Shown: positions 1-8,885, numbered from the stretch's first letter. The stretch: DNA of 64,000 bases from Ralstonia sp. TCR112 (GCF_007997035.1 NZ_VOSS01000005.1:1-64000), one strand, 5' to 3'. Notes: a model not told the origin generated them from the letters alone. Translations and numbers: made by a program.

Positions 1-792
1 CGCGCCTGGCTGGAGATGGCGGAGAAGGGCGCCGAGCTGTCGCTGATGCGCCAGCTTTCCGAGCAGGGCAGCCAGCAGGCCCGCACGCGCGCACTGGCCG
101 AGACCATCGGCATCGACCTGGAAGACCTTGCCGCGCTGCGCGTCGAGTGCTTCGACATCAGCCACACCGCCGGCGAGGCCACGCAAGCCTCGTGCGTGGT
201 CTTTCACAGCCACGCCATGCAAAACAGCGAATACCGCCGCTACAACATCCAGGACATCACCCCCGGCGACGACTACGCGGCCATGCGGCAAGTCCTCACG
301 CGCCGCTACCAGAAGATCGTCGAACAGGCCGGCGAAGACGCGCCGAACATGCCGAGCATCGTGCTGATCGACGGCGGCAAGGGGCAGGTGGAAGTTGCGC
401 GCCAGGTCTTTGAAGAGCTGGGGCTGGATATTGGATTGCTCGTCGGCGTGGCAAAGGGGGAGGGGCGCAAGGTCGGCCTCGAAACGCTGATCTTTGCCGA
501 TGGCCGTCCGTCATTGGAGTTGGGACAAGGCAGCGCTGCGTTGATGCTCGTTGCGCAGATTCGCGATGAAGCGCACCGCTTTGCCATCACCGGCATGCGC
601 GCCAAGCGGGCCAAGGCGCGCAACACGTCGCGGCTGGAGGAGATCGAAGGCATCGGCGCCAAGCGTCGGCAGCGGTTGCTGGCGCGCTTCGGCGGCCTGC
701 GTGGCGTGATGGCCGCGAGCGTCGACGAACTGGCCACGGTCGAAGGCATCTCGCAGACCCTGGCCGAAGAAATCTACCGTCAGCTGCATTGA
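1..792 (+). CDS. uvrC: UvrABC excinuclease subunit C, C-terminal part
   Basis: These are the last 263 residues of UvrC, the nuclease subunit of nucleotide excision repair that cuts on both sides of a DNA lesion after UvrAB loading. The frame is open from base 1, so the start lies outside the window. Visible are the RNase H-like endonuclease domain, with Asp-containing motifs CFDISH and LIDGGKGQ, and a C-terminal tandem helix-hairpin-helix DNA-binding domain ([14 protein letters not shown], then [12 protein letters not shown]). pgsA starts 67 bp downstream on the same strand, the widespread uvrC-pgsA pairing, so the two are probably co-transcribed. Confidence 0.97.
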   Translation, partial: RAWLEMAEKGAELSLMRQLSEQGSQQARTRALAETIGIDLEDLAALRVECFDISHTAGEATQASCVVFHSHAMQNSEYRRYNIQDITPGDDYAAMRQVLTRRYQKIVEQAGEDAPNMPSIVLIDGGKGQVEVARQVFEELGLDIGLLVGVAKGEGRKVGLETLIFADGRPSLELGQGSAALMLVAQIRDEAHRFAITGMRAKRAKARNTSRLEEIEGIGAKRRQRLLARFGGLRGVMAASVDELATVEGISQTLAEEIYRQLH

Positions 793-859
793 TCGGCGAC
801 AATGCCCCATCTTGCCGCGTAGGTTGGAGCTTGCGCGGCGGTTGTCCTCTCGACTTGCC

Positions 860-1435
860 ATGCCTTTCAACTTCCCGATCCTCCTGACCTGGCTGCGTGT
901 GGCCATGATCCCGCTGGTGGTGGGCGTGTTCTACGTGCCGGACACCTGGATGGCGCTACCCGCCAAGAACCTGACGGCCGCGGTGTTCTTCATCGTTGCA
1001 AGCCTCACCGATTGGTTCGACGGCTTTCTTGCGCGCCGCTGGAACCAGACGTCCGCGTTTGGCGCCTTCCTCGATCCGGTCGCCGACAAGCTGATGGTGG
1101 CCGCTGCGCTGCTGGTGCTGCTGTCGTTGGGGCGCGTGTCCGACGTCATCGCGCTCATCATCATCGGCCGCGAGATCACCATCTCTGCCCTGCGTGAATG
1201 GATGGCGCAGATTGGCGCGTCGAAGAGCGTGGCCGTCAACTTCCTCGGCAAGTTGAAGACGACCTTCCAGATGATCGCCATTCCGTTGCTGCTGTTCGAG
1301 GGCCGCCTGTTCGACGTGATCGACGCGCAGATGTGGGGGACATGGCTGATCTACGTGGCGGCGGTGCTCACGCTGTGGTCGATGGCGTACTACATGAAGC
1401 TCGCGTGGCCGCAGATTCGTGAGCGCGCAAAATGA
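860..1435 (+). CDS. pgsA: CDP-diacylglycerol--glycerol-3-phosphate 3-phosphatidyltransferase
   Basis: A 191-residue inner-membrane enzyme that makes phosphatidylglycerol phosphate from CDP-diacylglycerol and glycerol 3-phosphate, the committed step to phosphatidylglycerol and cardiolipin. It shows the full CDP-alcohol phosphotransferase signature DG-x2-AR-x8-G-x3-D-x3-D (from DGFLARRW to DPVADK) and about four hydrophobic segments. I chose the ATG giving MPFNFPILLTWLR because PgsA proteins begin just before this conserved NxxTxxR-like segment; an in-frame ATG 48 bp upstream would add an atypical basic leader. It lies behind uvrC and before the tRNA-Gly promoter. Confidence 0.96.
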   Translation: MPFNFPILLTWLRVAMIPLVVGVFYVPDTWMALPAKNLTAAVFFIVASLTDWFDGFLARRWNQTSAFGAFLDPVADKLMVAAALLVLLSLGRVSDVIALIIIGREITISALREWMAQIGASKSVAVNFLGKLKTTFQMIAIPLLLFEGRLFDVIDAQMWGTWLIYVAAVLTLWSMAYYMKLAWPQIRERAK

Positions 1436-1462
1436 GCCTGTAAAAACTCTTGCGCAAAAGTG

Positions 1463-1492
1463 TTGACGAGGACGATTCTTCTTTGCCATAAT
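1463..1492 (+). promoter_or_regulatory. Sigma-70 promoter of the tRNA-Gly/Cys cluster
   Basis: TTGACG (1463-1468) and CATAAT (1487-1492) are separated by 18 bp, a good match to a vegetative promoter. It lies about 80 bp upstream of the first tRNA-Gly and after the pgsA stop codon, as expected for a stable-RNA transcript. Position is seen in sequence; activity is inferred. Confidence 0.65.
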
Positions 1493-1571
1493 CTCGTTCT
1501 CGCGTTGCAGTGATGTGACGCAAACGGTCTGGCAGCACAAAGGTTGTACGGCAGTGCTGGTAGCCAAAAAT

Positions 1572-1647
1572 GCGGGAATAGCTCAGTTGGTAGAGCGCAA
1601 CCTTGCCAAGGTTGAGGTCGCGAGTTCGAGCCTCGTTTCCCGCTCCA
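1572..1647 (+). tRNA. tRNA-Gly (GCC), copy 1
   Basis: A 76-nt cloverleaf with encoded CCA. The acceptor stem is GCGGGAA paired with TTCCCGC, the D arm is GCTCAGTTGGTAGAGC, the anticodon loop is TTGCCAA with GCC at 1605-1607, and the T-loop is TTCGAGC. It is the first gene of a three-tRNA cluster and is identical to the copy 53 bp downstream. Confidence 0.97.
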
Positions 1648-1700
1648 GTTTTAAATATGTGGCTGTGTTGATGTGATGGCGCAGCGGCATAACCGGTTAC

Positions 1701-1776
1701 GCGGGAATAGCTCAGTTGGTAGAGCGCAACCTTGCCAAGGTTGAGGTCGCGAGTTCGAGCCTCGTTTCCCGCTCCA
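1701..1776 (+). tRNA. tRNA-Gly (GCC), copy 2
   Basis: An identical second copy of the 76-nt tRNA-Gly(GCC) with encoded CCA. The tandem copies presumably raise the dosage of this frequently used glycine isoacceptor. A strong hairpin-plus-T-tract follows directly. Confidence 0.97.
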
Positions 1777-1782
1777 ATCCCG

Positions 1783-1810
1783 AAGGGAAGCCTTGCTTCC
1801 CTTTTTCTTT
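1783..1810 (+). terminator. Intrinsic terminator or processing hairpin after tRNA-Gly copy 2
   Basis: A perfect 9-bp stem (AAGGGAAGC / GCTTCCCTT) with a 3-nt loop is followed by TTTCTTT. It sits between the second tRNA-Gly and tRNA-Cys, so tRNA-Cys may depend on read-through or on its own promoter. Confidence 0.7.
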
Positions 1811-1868
1811 ATCGGCACGGCAAACACGCGGTTCTTCACGAATTGCTACAATGCGGTGCTGAGCCCCT

Positions 1869-1942
1869 GGCGGGGTAGCAAAGTGGTTATGCAGCGGCCT
1901 GCAAAGCCGTGTACGCCGGTTCGATTCCGGCCTCCGCCTCCA
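1869..1942 (+). tRNA. tRNA-Cys (GCA)
   Basis: A 74-nt cloverleaf with encoded CCA. The acceptor stem is GGCGGGG / CTCCGCC, the anticodon is GCA at 1901-1903 in loop CTGCAAA, the discriminator base is U (typical for tRNA-Cys) and the T-arm is GCCGGTTCGATTCCGGC. It is last of the three-tRNA cluster and is followed by a terminator. Confidence 0.96.
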
Positions 1943-1950
1943 GAATGCGA

Positions 1951-1982
1951 AAAAGCCCCGACTGGTTCGGGGCTTTTCTTTT
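1951..1982 (+). terminator. Intrinsic terminator of the tRNA cluster
   Basis: A perfect 10-bp stem AAAAGCCCCG / CGGGGCTTTT with a 7-nt loop and a T-rich tail, 8 bp after the tRNA-Cys CCA end. Confidence 0.85.
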
Positions 1983-2180
1983 GCATCGTCGCAATGCACT
2001 GGCTCGGGTCTGGGCATCTCCTGCCTTGACGCTCTCCTGTTCGAACAATGCGTCGGCGCTGCGTTGGCACAGAGTGCTGACGGCATCCGAGCTCAATCCC
2101 GCTCCAACCAAGTGGTTGCATGAGAAAACTGGGCTGACTAGACTCAAGCGGTTCTATTTTGAAACCGAATGAGGTGAAGG

Positions 2181-3413
2181 ATGTCCCGTGATTGCGTTGT
2201 CGACGGTTCGTCTAACGAGTGCGCCATTTCCTCTCCCGGGTTGCCACATGCATGGGTCGCCATGCTGGCATTCTGCGCAGCGGCCAGTGTTTCCAACGTT
2301 TATTTCGCCCAGCCGTTGCTCGGAGCATTGGCCCGTGACTTTGCGCTCAGCGACGCATGGGCGGGCGGCATCATCGGTGCGACACAAGGCGGTTGCGCGC
2401 TCGCTCTGGCGTTGGTCGTTCCGCTGGGGGATCGTTGGCCGCGTAAGCCCGTGCTGCTGGTGCAGCTGGTCTTGCTGACGCTGGCGCTGCTCGCGGTAGG
2501 TCTGGCGCAGGCGCGCTGGTCGTTGCTCATCGGCATGCTCGCGATCGGCTTGCTGGGCACAGCAATGACGCAAGGACTGATCGCCTGCGCCGCCGCACTG
2601 GCGCCGCCGGCGGAACGCGGGCGCGTCGTTGGGGCGGTACAGGGTGGAGTCGTGATCGGTCTTTTGCTGGCTCGCGCCGTTGCGGGCTGGATTGCGGACG
2701 TTGCTGGCTGGCGGGCGGTCTATATGGTGTCAGCGGGCTTCTCGGCGGCGATGCTGTGCATGCTCTGGCGCGCGTTGCCGGCGCCGCCGAGTGGACTTTC
2801 GCCCACGAAATACGTAGCGCTGCTGCGCTCGATGTGGCAGCTCCTGGTGACCGAACGCGTATTGCAGATACGCGGCCTGATCGGTTTGCTGATGTTCGCG
2901 GCGTTCAACGTCTTCTGGAGCGCGATGGCGCTGGCTTTGAGTGCGCCGCCCTATGGGTTCTCCCCCGCAGGCATTGGTGCATTCGGTTTGGTTGGCGTGA
3001 TCGGCGCGCTGGCGGCTGCGCGAGCGGGGCACCTGGCGGATCGAGGTTGGGCACAAGCGGCCACTGGCGTCGCGTTGGGTTTGCTACTGGTCGCCTGGCT
3101 ACCGCTCGGTTTGGGTTCGCAGCATCTGGCAGGGCTCATCGTCGGCGTGGTTCTGTTGGACCTGGGTGGGCAAGCGGTGCACGTGCTCAACCAGAGTCTG
3201 GTCTTTCGCTTGCGGCCGGAGGCGCACAGCCGGCTGGTCGGCGCCTACATGCTGTTCTATGCGGCGGGCAGCGGATTGGGGGCGATGCTTTCGACGCAGG
3301 TGTATGCGTCGGCAGGGTGGTCAGGGGTGTGTCTTCTGGGAGCGGCTCTCAGCGTGGCGGCGCTGATGTTCTGGGCGGCGACCGCGGCTTGGATGCGCGG
3401 CAAAGGGCGCTAG
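2181..3413 (+). CDS. MFS transporter, drug-efflux-like
   Basis: A 410-residue major facilitator superfamily protein with about 12 hydrophobic segments. After a soluble N-terminal stretch of about 20 residues comes the NVYFAQPLLGALA motif seen in a family of bacterial MFS exporters, followed by a loop 2-3 signature-like segment (PLGDRWPRKPVLL). The start is supported by GAGGTGAAGG just before the ATG. The substrate cannot be read from the sequence, and no regulator is adjacent: upstream is the tRNA-Cys terminator and downstream a 393-bp intergenic region. No terminator is evident after the stop codon. Confidence 0.85.
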   Translation: MSRDCVVDGSSNECAISSPGLPHAWVAMLAFCAAASVSNVYFAQPLLGALARDFALSDAWAGGIIGATQGGCALALALVVPLGDRWPRKPVLLVQLVLLTLALLAVGLAQARWSLLIGMLAIGLLGTAMTQGLIACAAALAPPAERGRVVGAVQGGVVIGLLLARAVAGWIADVAGWRAVYMVSAGFSAAMLCMLWRALPAPPSGLSPTKYVALLRSMWQLLVTERVLQIRGLIGLLMFAAFNVFWSAMALALSAPPYGFSPAGIGAFGLVGVIGALAAARAGHLADRGWAQAATGVALGLLLVAWLPLGLGSQHLAGLIVGVVLLDLGGQAVHVLNQSLVFRLRPEAHSRLVGAYMLFYAAGSGLGAMLSTQVYASAGWSGVCLLGAALSVAALMFWAATAAWMRGKGR

Positions 3414-3806
3414 CGCGAGGCTCGCCAGCAAATCCGAGGCAGCGTATACCCGGAAGACTCACCGCGCGCGGGCCCGCTCCTATACTTGCTGAGAACTCAC
3501 ACCTTGTAATGGCGTGACAAAAAATGATAGAACGCCACAAAACCCGGCTCTGCGATTAGCTTTTCACAATTGTTTGCAATATCAAAGGGGCGGCCTTTTA
3601 GGATGAGTCGGGCTCAAGCCGGCGTGCGACACCTGCCGGTTGGGCGTAGGTAAACGGTCTTGCACGGGACGCGGCTGCCGCGCCGGTGCGGGCTGGCGGA
3701 TCGAACTGCGATGCGCCAGCCCGGGACTCCAACCACATCGACGCACGGAGTGAGCCGGCATTTTGCATAGCGATGCCGGACCCGAAACGGGGAAAGGGCA
3801 ATCCAG
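3414..3806. other. 393-bp intergenic region holding the response-regulator promoter
   Basis: No convincing gene is seen here; the longest start-to-stop frames are short (for example 16 codons from 3603). The middle is comparatively AT-rich (about 3510-3600) and contains the CAAT direct-repeat element and a -10-like TAGGAT described separately. That implies a leader of roughly 190-200 nt for the response-regulator transcript. Confidence 0.6.
3567..3604 (+). promoter_or_regulatory. Candidate regulator site and promoter for the first response regulator
   Basis: CAATTGTTTGCAAT (3567-3580) has two CAAT half-sites exactly 10 bp apart, the layout bound by OmpR/PhoB-type regulators. It contains TTGCAA as a possible -35 (3574-3579), 19 bp before TAGGAT (3599-3604). 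The same element, 12 of 14 bases identical and with identical spacing to a -10-like hexamer, occurs at 8550-8587 before the second regulator. The repeat is seen directly; the function is inferred. Confidence 0.5.
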
Positions 3807-4520
3807 ATGGCGATACGAATTGCCTCGGTCGAAGACAACCAGGCGCAATCGGATTTGATTCGCGAGATCCTGATTTCGTCCGGATACGAATGCGAGAGCT
3901 TCAATAACGGGGATGCCTTCGTCAAGGCGCTGCGGGATCGCACGTTCGACCTGCTGCTGCTCGACTGGCAGTTGCCCGATATCAGCGGCATCCAGCTTGT
4001 GAGCTGGGTGCGGCAGACAGTCGGCCCGGCGCTGCCGGTGCTGTTTCTGACCAATCGTTCGCTCGAAGACGACGTCGTGCGCGGTCTGGCGGCCGGCGCC
4101 GACGATTACGTCGTCAAGCCCGTGCGCCGTGCCGAGCTGGTGGCGCGCGTCGGTGCGCTGCTGCGTCGTGCGGCGCCGCGCACGAGCGAATCGCTCGAAC
4201 GCATTCGTGTCGGCCCGTATGCGGTGGACCCGGTCGGGCGTGTGCTGACGTTGAACGGCTCGCAGGTCGAGCTGTCGCCGCGCGAGTTTGATCTTGCGCT
4301 GTACCTGTTCCGTAATGTCGGCAAGCTGGTGCCGCGCGAGCTGATCGAGCAGGCGGTCTGGGGGCGCAGCATTGGCCCGGATTCGCGCACGCTGGCCACG
4401 CATATCTCCAAGCTGCGGCTCAAGCTCGATCTCAATCAGAAGAATGGCGTGCGGCTGGTCTCGGTGTATTCGCATGGCTATCGGCTCGAAACCACGCAGG
4501 AAGATGGTGAAGCAACCTGA
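3807..4520 (+). CDS. OmpR/PhoB-family response regulator
   Basis: A 237-residue two-component regulator. The N-terminal receiver has a complete acidic pocket (E9/D10), phospho-acceptor D53 in LLLLDWQLPD, T82 and K104 in YVVKP. The C-terminal half is a winged-helix DNA-binding domain (LSPREFDLALYLFRN ... THISKLRLKL ... VYSHGYRLE). The start follows GGAAAGGG with good spacing. Its stop overlaps the FecR-type gene by 17 bp, and a CHASE2 histidine kinase follows, so it is probably the cognate regulator of that kinase. Its target genes are unknown. Confidence 0.93.
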   Translation: MAIRIASVEDNQAQSDLIREILISSGYECESFNNGDAFVKALRDRTFDLLLLDWQLPDISGIQLVSWVRQTVGPALPVLFLTNRSLEDDVVRGLAAGADDYVVKPVRRAELVARVGALLRRAAPRTSESLERIRVGPYAVDPVGRVLTLNGSQVELSPREFDLALYLFRNVGKLVPRELIEQAVWGRSIGPDSRTLATHISKLRLKLDLNQKNGVRLVSVYSHGYRLETTQEDGEAT

Positions 4521-6182
4521 CGCAATCTGGGGTGGTTTGATTGGGCGCGCCGCGTTTGTCGGCGCGTTCGTTCTTTTTGGCGGCGTGTGGCAGGCTGCGA
4601 TGGCGCAGCCTTCAGGCGCGGACGGCACCGATTTCGTCTATCGCGTGCAGCAGGGCGACACGCTGATCAACCTCGCCGAACGTTACATGGACAGCGTCGA
4701 GGGCTGGCGTCTGCTGCAGCAGCGCAACCACGTAGCCGATCCGTACCGGCTGAAGCCCGGTTCGCTGCTGCGCATTCCGTTCGATCGCATTCCGGTCGTC
4801 CCGGCGACGGCGCAGGTCGTGTTTGCCCGCGACGCAACCATCGGCGGCAAGCCATTGCAAGCCGGTACGAAGCTCGCAGAAGAAGCGCAAATCGACACCG
4901 GCGACAAAGGTGCCGTGACGCTGGCTTTTGATGACGGCACGCGCGTGACGGTGCCGCCGGGCAGCCACGTGGCGCTGTCGCGTGTACGAGCGTTTGCGCG
5001 TGCCGGCCTGATCGATGTGCGCGTCCACGTGAAGCAGGGCGAAGCGGAATCGAACGTCTCGCCCAGGAAGAGCGGCGTGGGCCGGTACGAGATATCGACG
5101 CCTGCGCTGGTGACGGGCGTGCGCGGTACGCGTTTCCGCGTGCAGGCGAGCGACGCCGTATCGACGAGTTCCGTGCTCGAAGGCGAGGTGGCGACGAGTG
5201 CCGGTCGACAGAAGCAGGCGGTCAAGGCCGGCTTTGGCGTGCAGGCATCGGCGGGGCACCTCAAGCGTGCGGCGCTGCCACCGGCGCCGAGGCTCGATGC
5301 CATTCCGGAGCTTGTGCAGACGCCGTGCCTGCGCGCGACGTGGCAGCCCGTCAAGGGCGCTGTCGGGTATCGCGCTGCCGTGGCGCGGGATGCCGCCTTG
5401 ACCGAACTCAGCGCTTATCAATCGAGCAAAACGCCTGCGGCAACACTCTGCGGGGATGAGGACGGCGACTACACGCTCGTCGTCCAAAGCATCGACGCGC
5501 TCGGGCTGACAAGCGAATCGGCCACGCGGCCGTTCACGGTGCGCCTGCACCCGGAGGCGCCATACACCATTCAGCCCGCCGGCGGCCGGACCTATCGCAG
5601 CGGCGACGTGGCATTCGCCTGGGCTGTTGTGTCCGACGCTGCCAGCTACGACATGGAAGTCGCAGACGCTGAGTCGTTCGCCACGCCCACCGTTCAGCAG
5701 CATGGCGTCGACGTGCATCTGACCAAGCCGTTGACGGCCGGCACATGGTGGTGGCGCGTGCGCTCGGTGGCTGCGGACGGCAAAACCGGCCCGTGGAGCG
5801 ATGCGCTCCGTTTTCGCGTGCTGGACATCCCGCCGGATGCCGTGCCGACGCCGCCGTGGAAGGCGGCAATGATGGCAAGCTGCACGCCCACTGGCCGGCG
5901 TTGTCGCCCGAACTGGCGGCATCGGGCGCTCGCACGCGGGTGCAGCTGGCAAGCGACACAAGCTTCGCCAAGCCCATCGCCGACATCGTGAGCGACGGCA
6001 ACGAGGCCACCATTCCCCGGCCGCCGTCCGGCGTGTATTACATCCGCACCGGCGTCGACCTGGGCGATGCAGCATCGGTGGTCTACGCCAAGCCGCAGCG
6101 CATTGACGTCGGCACGTTTGTCGGCGATTCCGTCCGTAGCCCCGTGCAGAGCGGCGGCGGCAGTCTCCTTCTCAATGACTGA
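4504..6182 (+). pseudogene. LysM-FecR domain envelope protein, frameshifted
   Basis: The reconstructed protein is about 559 residues: a signal peptide (hydrophobic stretch ending near AAMAQP), a LysM motif at about residues 43-95 (YRVQQGDTLINLAERY to GSLLRIP), a FecR domain at about 110-235 (DDGTRVTVPPGSHVALS, TPALVTGVRGTRFRV), then two fibronectin III-like segments rich in Trp. The frame breaks at about 5848-5857 (GACGCCGCCGTGG), and the FN3 C-terminus continues in the -1 frame to 6182. Inserting one G restores the frame, so a sequencing error is likely. It overlaps the regulator upstream and the CHASE2 kinase downstream (ATGACTGA), indicating translational coupling. It probably binds peptidoglycan in the periplasm and feeds the kinase; this role is inferred. 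Confidence 0.85.
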
Positions 6183-8508
6183 TCCCGTGCCCGCCAGATC
6201 AGCCGTGCGCAGCCTTGGGCGGCGCGCGTTGGTGGAGTGGGTCGTGCTGGTGGCGCTGGCTGCGCTGCTGACCTTGGGCGCGGTGCGCTGGAGCGTCGTC
6301 GCGCGGCTCGATGCGGCGCTGTACGACACCGTCGTTACGCTGCATGGGCATGCGCCGCGGGACGATATCGTCATCGTTGCCATTGATGACCAAAGTCTTG
6401 ACGCGGTTGGGCGCTGGCCGTGGCCGCGCAGCCGGCTGGCCGACCTGATTGCCCGCGTTGGACGGGCACAGCCGCGCGCCATCGGCATCGATATTCTGCT
6501 GATCGAGCCCGACCTTGCGCAGCCCGAAGGTGACCGCGCCTTGGCCGCCGCCATCGAGCAGGCCGGACACGTTATCCTGCCGGCGTTGCCGGAGCGCACC
6601 GAACAGGGGCGCGTGTATCACTATCCGTTCCTCGGTATCAACGCGTCCGTCGCACATATCAATGCCGCCCCCGATGCGGACAGCGTTGTGCGCGGCATGT
6701 ACCTGGGGGAGGGACCGCGTGCGCATGTCCTTGACCATCTTGCCGTGCAGCTTGCGCGGCAGGCGCTGCGCCCCCCACCATCCACACCGGCGCCGTCTGA
6801 TGTGGAGACCGACGCTGGCGGCTGGACGCGCCGGGCGAATATCCGCCTGAATTTTTCAGGGCCGGCCGGTACGTATCGGCATGTGCCGGCGGTGGATGTG
6901 CTCAACGGCCGCGTGGCGCCCGATGCGCTTGCCGGCAAGCTGGTGCTGATCGGGGCGACGGCATCGGGCGTGTCCGATATTTTTGCGACGCCCCCGTCGC
7001 GCACGATGAGCGGCGTGGAGGTGCTGGCCAATGCCACGCAGACGGTACTCGACGGCAGCGCCATCCTGCCGGTGCCCCCGGGCGTGTTCTGGGCGATGAC
7101 GCTGCTTCCCTTGCTGACGACGGCGTTTGCGGTGCGTTGGCTTACGCCGCGCATGGCGCTTGCCGTGGCGGTGGCGAGCACTGCCGTATTGGTGTTGAGC
7201 GCAATCGGCGTGCTGGTGTTCGGCAATCGCTGGTTGCCGCCGTTTGCCGCGTTGGTCGGCCCGCTGGTGTTGTATCCGCTGTGGAGCTGGCGCCAACAGG
7301 AAGCCGCGTTGCGTTTTCTGCGCGACGAGATGCAGCGTCTGGCGCGCGAGCCCGGTCTGCTGGCGGATGCCGCGCCGCTCGCCCGCACCGGCCGCACCCT
7401 GGGTGCGCACATGGACGCCGTCGCCTCGCTCACCGACAAGCTGCGCGCGCTGCGCCGCTTTCTGGCGGATGCGCTGGAGAGCCTGCCCGATGCCACCGTC
7501 GTCTGCACGCACGATGGCACGATTCGCCTGGCGAATGGCCGCAGCGCCGACTTGGCCCGCCAGTCGCAGACGCCCGGCCAGAACCGCGCGGCCGCGCTGC
7601 GCGACCTGCCGACGCTGCTGGCGCGCGCGTTCCCCGACCCCGCGCCCGGAGAGCACTACTGGGCACGCTGGCTGGCCAATCCCACCGGACTCGAACCTGT
7701 CGAGTTGAAAACGCACGATGGTCGCTCGATGTTGATGCACGCCGCCGCGTTACGCGACGAAGCCGGCCGCCCGGTCGACATCATCGTCAGCTTTGCCGAC
7801 ATCACGCCGGTGCGCCAGGCCGAGCGCCATCGCGAAGAAGCGCTGCAGTTCATCTCGCACGACATGCGGTCTCCGCAGAGCGCCATCCTCGCGCTGATCG
7901 AGTTGCAGCGCGATGCGTCGCGCGCGTTGGATCGCGAAGCGCTGCTCGCGCGCATCGCGCAGCTGTCGTCGCGCACGCTGGAACTGGCCGATGCCTTCAT
8001 CGATCTGGCGCGTGCCGAATCGCAAACACTCAAGCTGGTGGACGTGGATCTGGTCGGCCTCGTGCTCGATGCCGCCGATGAAGTCTGGCCGCTTGCGAAT
8101 CGTCACCAGGTAGAAGTGCGCGTGGTGGCCGACATCGAAGCGGCGGTGCGGGGCGAGCCACGCTTGCTGGTGCGCGCGCTGGTGAATCTGCTCAACAACG
8201 CCATCAAGTTCAGCGCGGCGGGCTCCATGGTGACGGTGTCCGTGGAACAGGACGAGGCGATGTTCTCGGTGGCCGTGGCTGACCACGGCGCCGGCATTGC
8301 ACTGGAGGACCAGCCGCGGTTGTTCCAGCCATTCCACCGCTTGCATGAGGGCGCGGCCAATGCGCCGTCCGGCAGTGGACTGGGTCTTGTCTTCGTCAAG
8401 ACGGTGGTCGACCGGCACGGCGGCCGGATTGCGGTGCAGAGCGCACCCGGGCTGGGTTCCACCTTCACGCTGTGGCTGCCGCGCGCGGCGCATCGCCACG
8501 ACGCCTGA
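6175..8508 (+). CDS. CHASE2 sensor histidine kinase
   Basis: A 777-residue membrane kinase. One N-terminal transmembrane segment (about residues 20-38) precedes a periplasmic CHASE2 domain (IVIVAIDDQSLDAVGRWPWPR to IGATASGVSDIFATP). Three closely spaced transmembrane helices follow (about 300-385), then a PAS-like region, a HisKA domain with phospho-acceptor H562 in FISHDMRSP, and an HATPase domain with N box NLLNNAIKF, ADHGAGIA and SGLGLVFVK. The ATG at 6175 is preferred because it overlaps the FecR stop by 8 nt, whereas the upstream ATG at 6067 lies deep inside that gene. It is probably autophosphorylated in response to an envelope signal and acts on the response regulator at 3807. The ligand is unknown. 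Confidence 0.93.
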   Translation: MTDPVPARSAVRSLGRRALVEWVVLVALAALLTLGAVRWSVVARLDAALYDTVVTLHGHAPRDDIVIVAIDDQSLDAVGRWPWPRSRLADLIARVGRAQPRAIGIDILLIEPDLAQPEGDRALAAAIEQAGHVILPALPERTEQGRVYHYPFLGINASVAHINAAPDADSVVRGMYLGEGPRAHVLDHLAVQLARQALRPPPSTPAPSDVETDAGGWTRRANIRLNFSGPAGTYRHVPAVDVLNGRVAPDALAGKLVLIGATASGVSDIFATPPSRTMSGVEVLANATQTVLDGSAILPVPPGVFWAMTLLPLLTTAFAVRWLTPRMALAVAVASTAVLVLSAIGVLVFGNRWLPPFAALVGPLVLYPLWSWRQQEAALRFLRDEMQRLAREPGLLADAAPLARTGRTLGAHMDAVASLTDKLRALRRFLADALESLPDATVVCTHDGTIRLANGRSADLARQSQTPGQNRAAALRDLPTLLARAFPDPAPGEHYWARWLANPTGLEPVELKTHDGRSMLMHAAALRDEAGRPVDIIVSFADITPVRQAERHREEALQFISHDMRSPQSAILALIELQRDASRALDREALLARIAQLSSRTLELADAFIDLARAESQTLKLVDVDLVGLVLDAADEVWPLANRHQVEVRVVADIEAAVRGEPRLLVRALVNLLNNAIKFSAAGSMVTVSVEQDEAMFSVAVADHGAGIALEDQPRLFQPFHRLHEGAANAPSGSGLGLVFVKTVVDRHGGRIAVQSAPGLGSTFTLWLPRAAHRHDA

Positions 8509-8549
8509 GGCCATCGCGGCCTCCTGTGGCCTTTGCCACATGTCCTTTT

Positions 8550-8587
8550 CAATCATTTGCAATTCGGCACTGCGGCGGCCCTACAGT
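8550..8587 (+). promoter_or_regulatory. Candidate regulator site and promoter for the second regulator
   Basis: CAATCATTTGCAAT (8550-8563), with CAAT half-sites 10 bp apart, is followed after 18 bp by -10-like TACAGT (8582-8587). It matches the element at 3567-3604 in 12 of 14 bases and in exact spacing, so the transcripts of the two regulators are probably controlled by the same protein, perhaps one of the regulators themselves. Confidence 0.5.
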
Positions 8588-8684
8588 TCATTGGCCGACC
8601 CGCACAGCATGCACCGGTGACACACCGGTCGAGAGACGGCGGCACCTTGGAAAACCGAGCACAGACACGCCCGAGGCGCCACGC

Positions 8685-8885
8685 ATGTTGAGCCAGACTG
8701 CAACCGACGTTTTGAACGAATGCGATTACGAACGCGTTCGCGCGCAACTGCATCAAGCCCTGCGAGGTGACGGGAGCCCGTCGCAGGACGAACGCTTCTG
8801 GCTGGCTGGTCGGCACGTATCCATGCGGCGCGGCGGTGGCCGCGACGACGGCAATGCACAACACCTTCGTTGCACCACCGCTTGA
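8685..8885 (+). CDS. Small hypothetical protein between kinase and second regulator
   Basis: A 66-residue frame, MLSQTATDVLNECDYERV at the start and Arg/Gly-rich at the end, without recognisable domains, signal peptide or membrane segment. A weak GAGGCG lies before the ATG. It sits downstream of the shared regulator element and 34 bp before the second response regulator, so it may be the first gene of that transcript. In GC-rich DNA a frame this short can occur by chance; homologues at the same position would be needed to confirm it. Confidence 0.4.
   Translation: MLSQTATDVLNECDYERVRAQLHQALRGDGSPSQDERFWLAGRHVSMRRGGGRDDGNAQHLRCTTA

Noticed and set aside
2096-2106. TCCCGCTCCA, identical to the 3' end of tRNA-Gly, possibly an attachment-site remnant of an integrated element
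   Set aside because: The match is only 10 bases, the intervening DNA is about 320 bp of ordinary sequence with tRNA-Cys, and no integrase or phage gene is present.
3603-3653. A 16-codon frame in the leader of the first response regulator, possibly a leader peptide
   Set aside because: No ribosome-binding site or attenuator-like alternative hairpins could be recognised, and the first codons overlap the -10-like hexamer.
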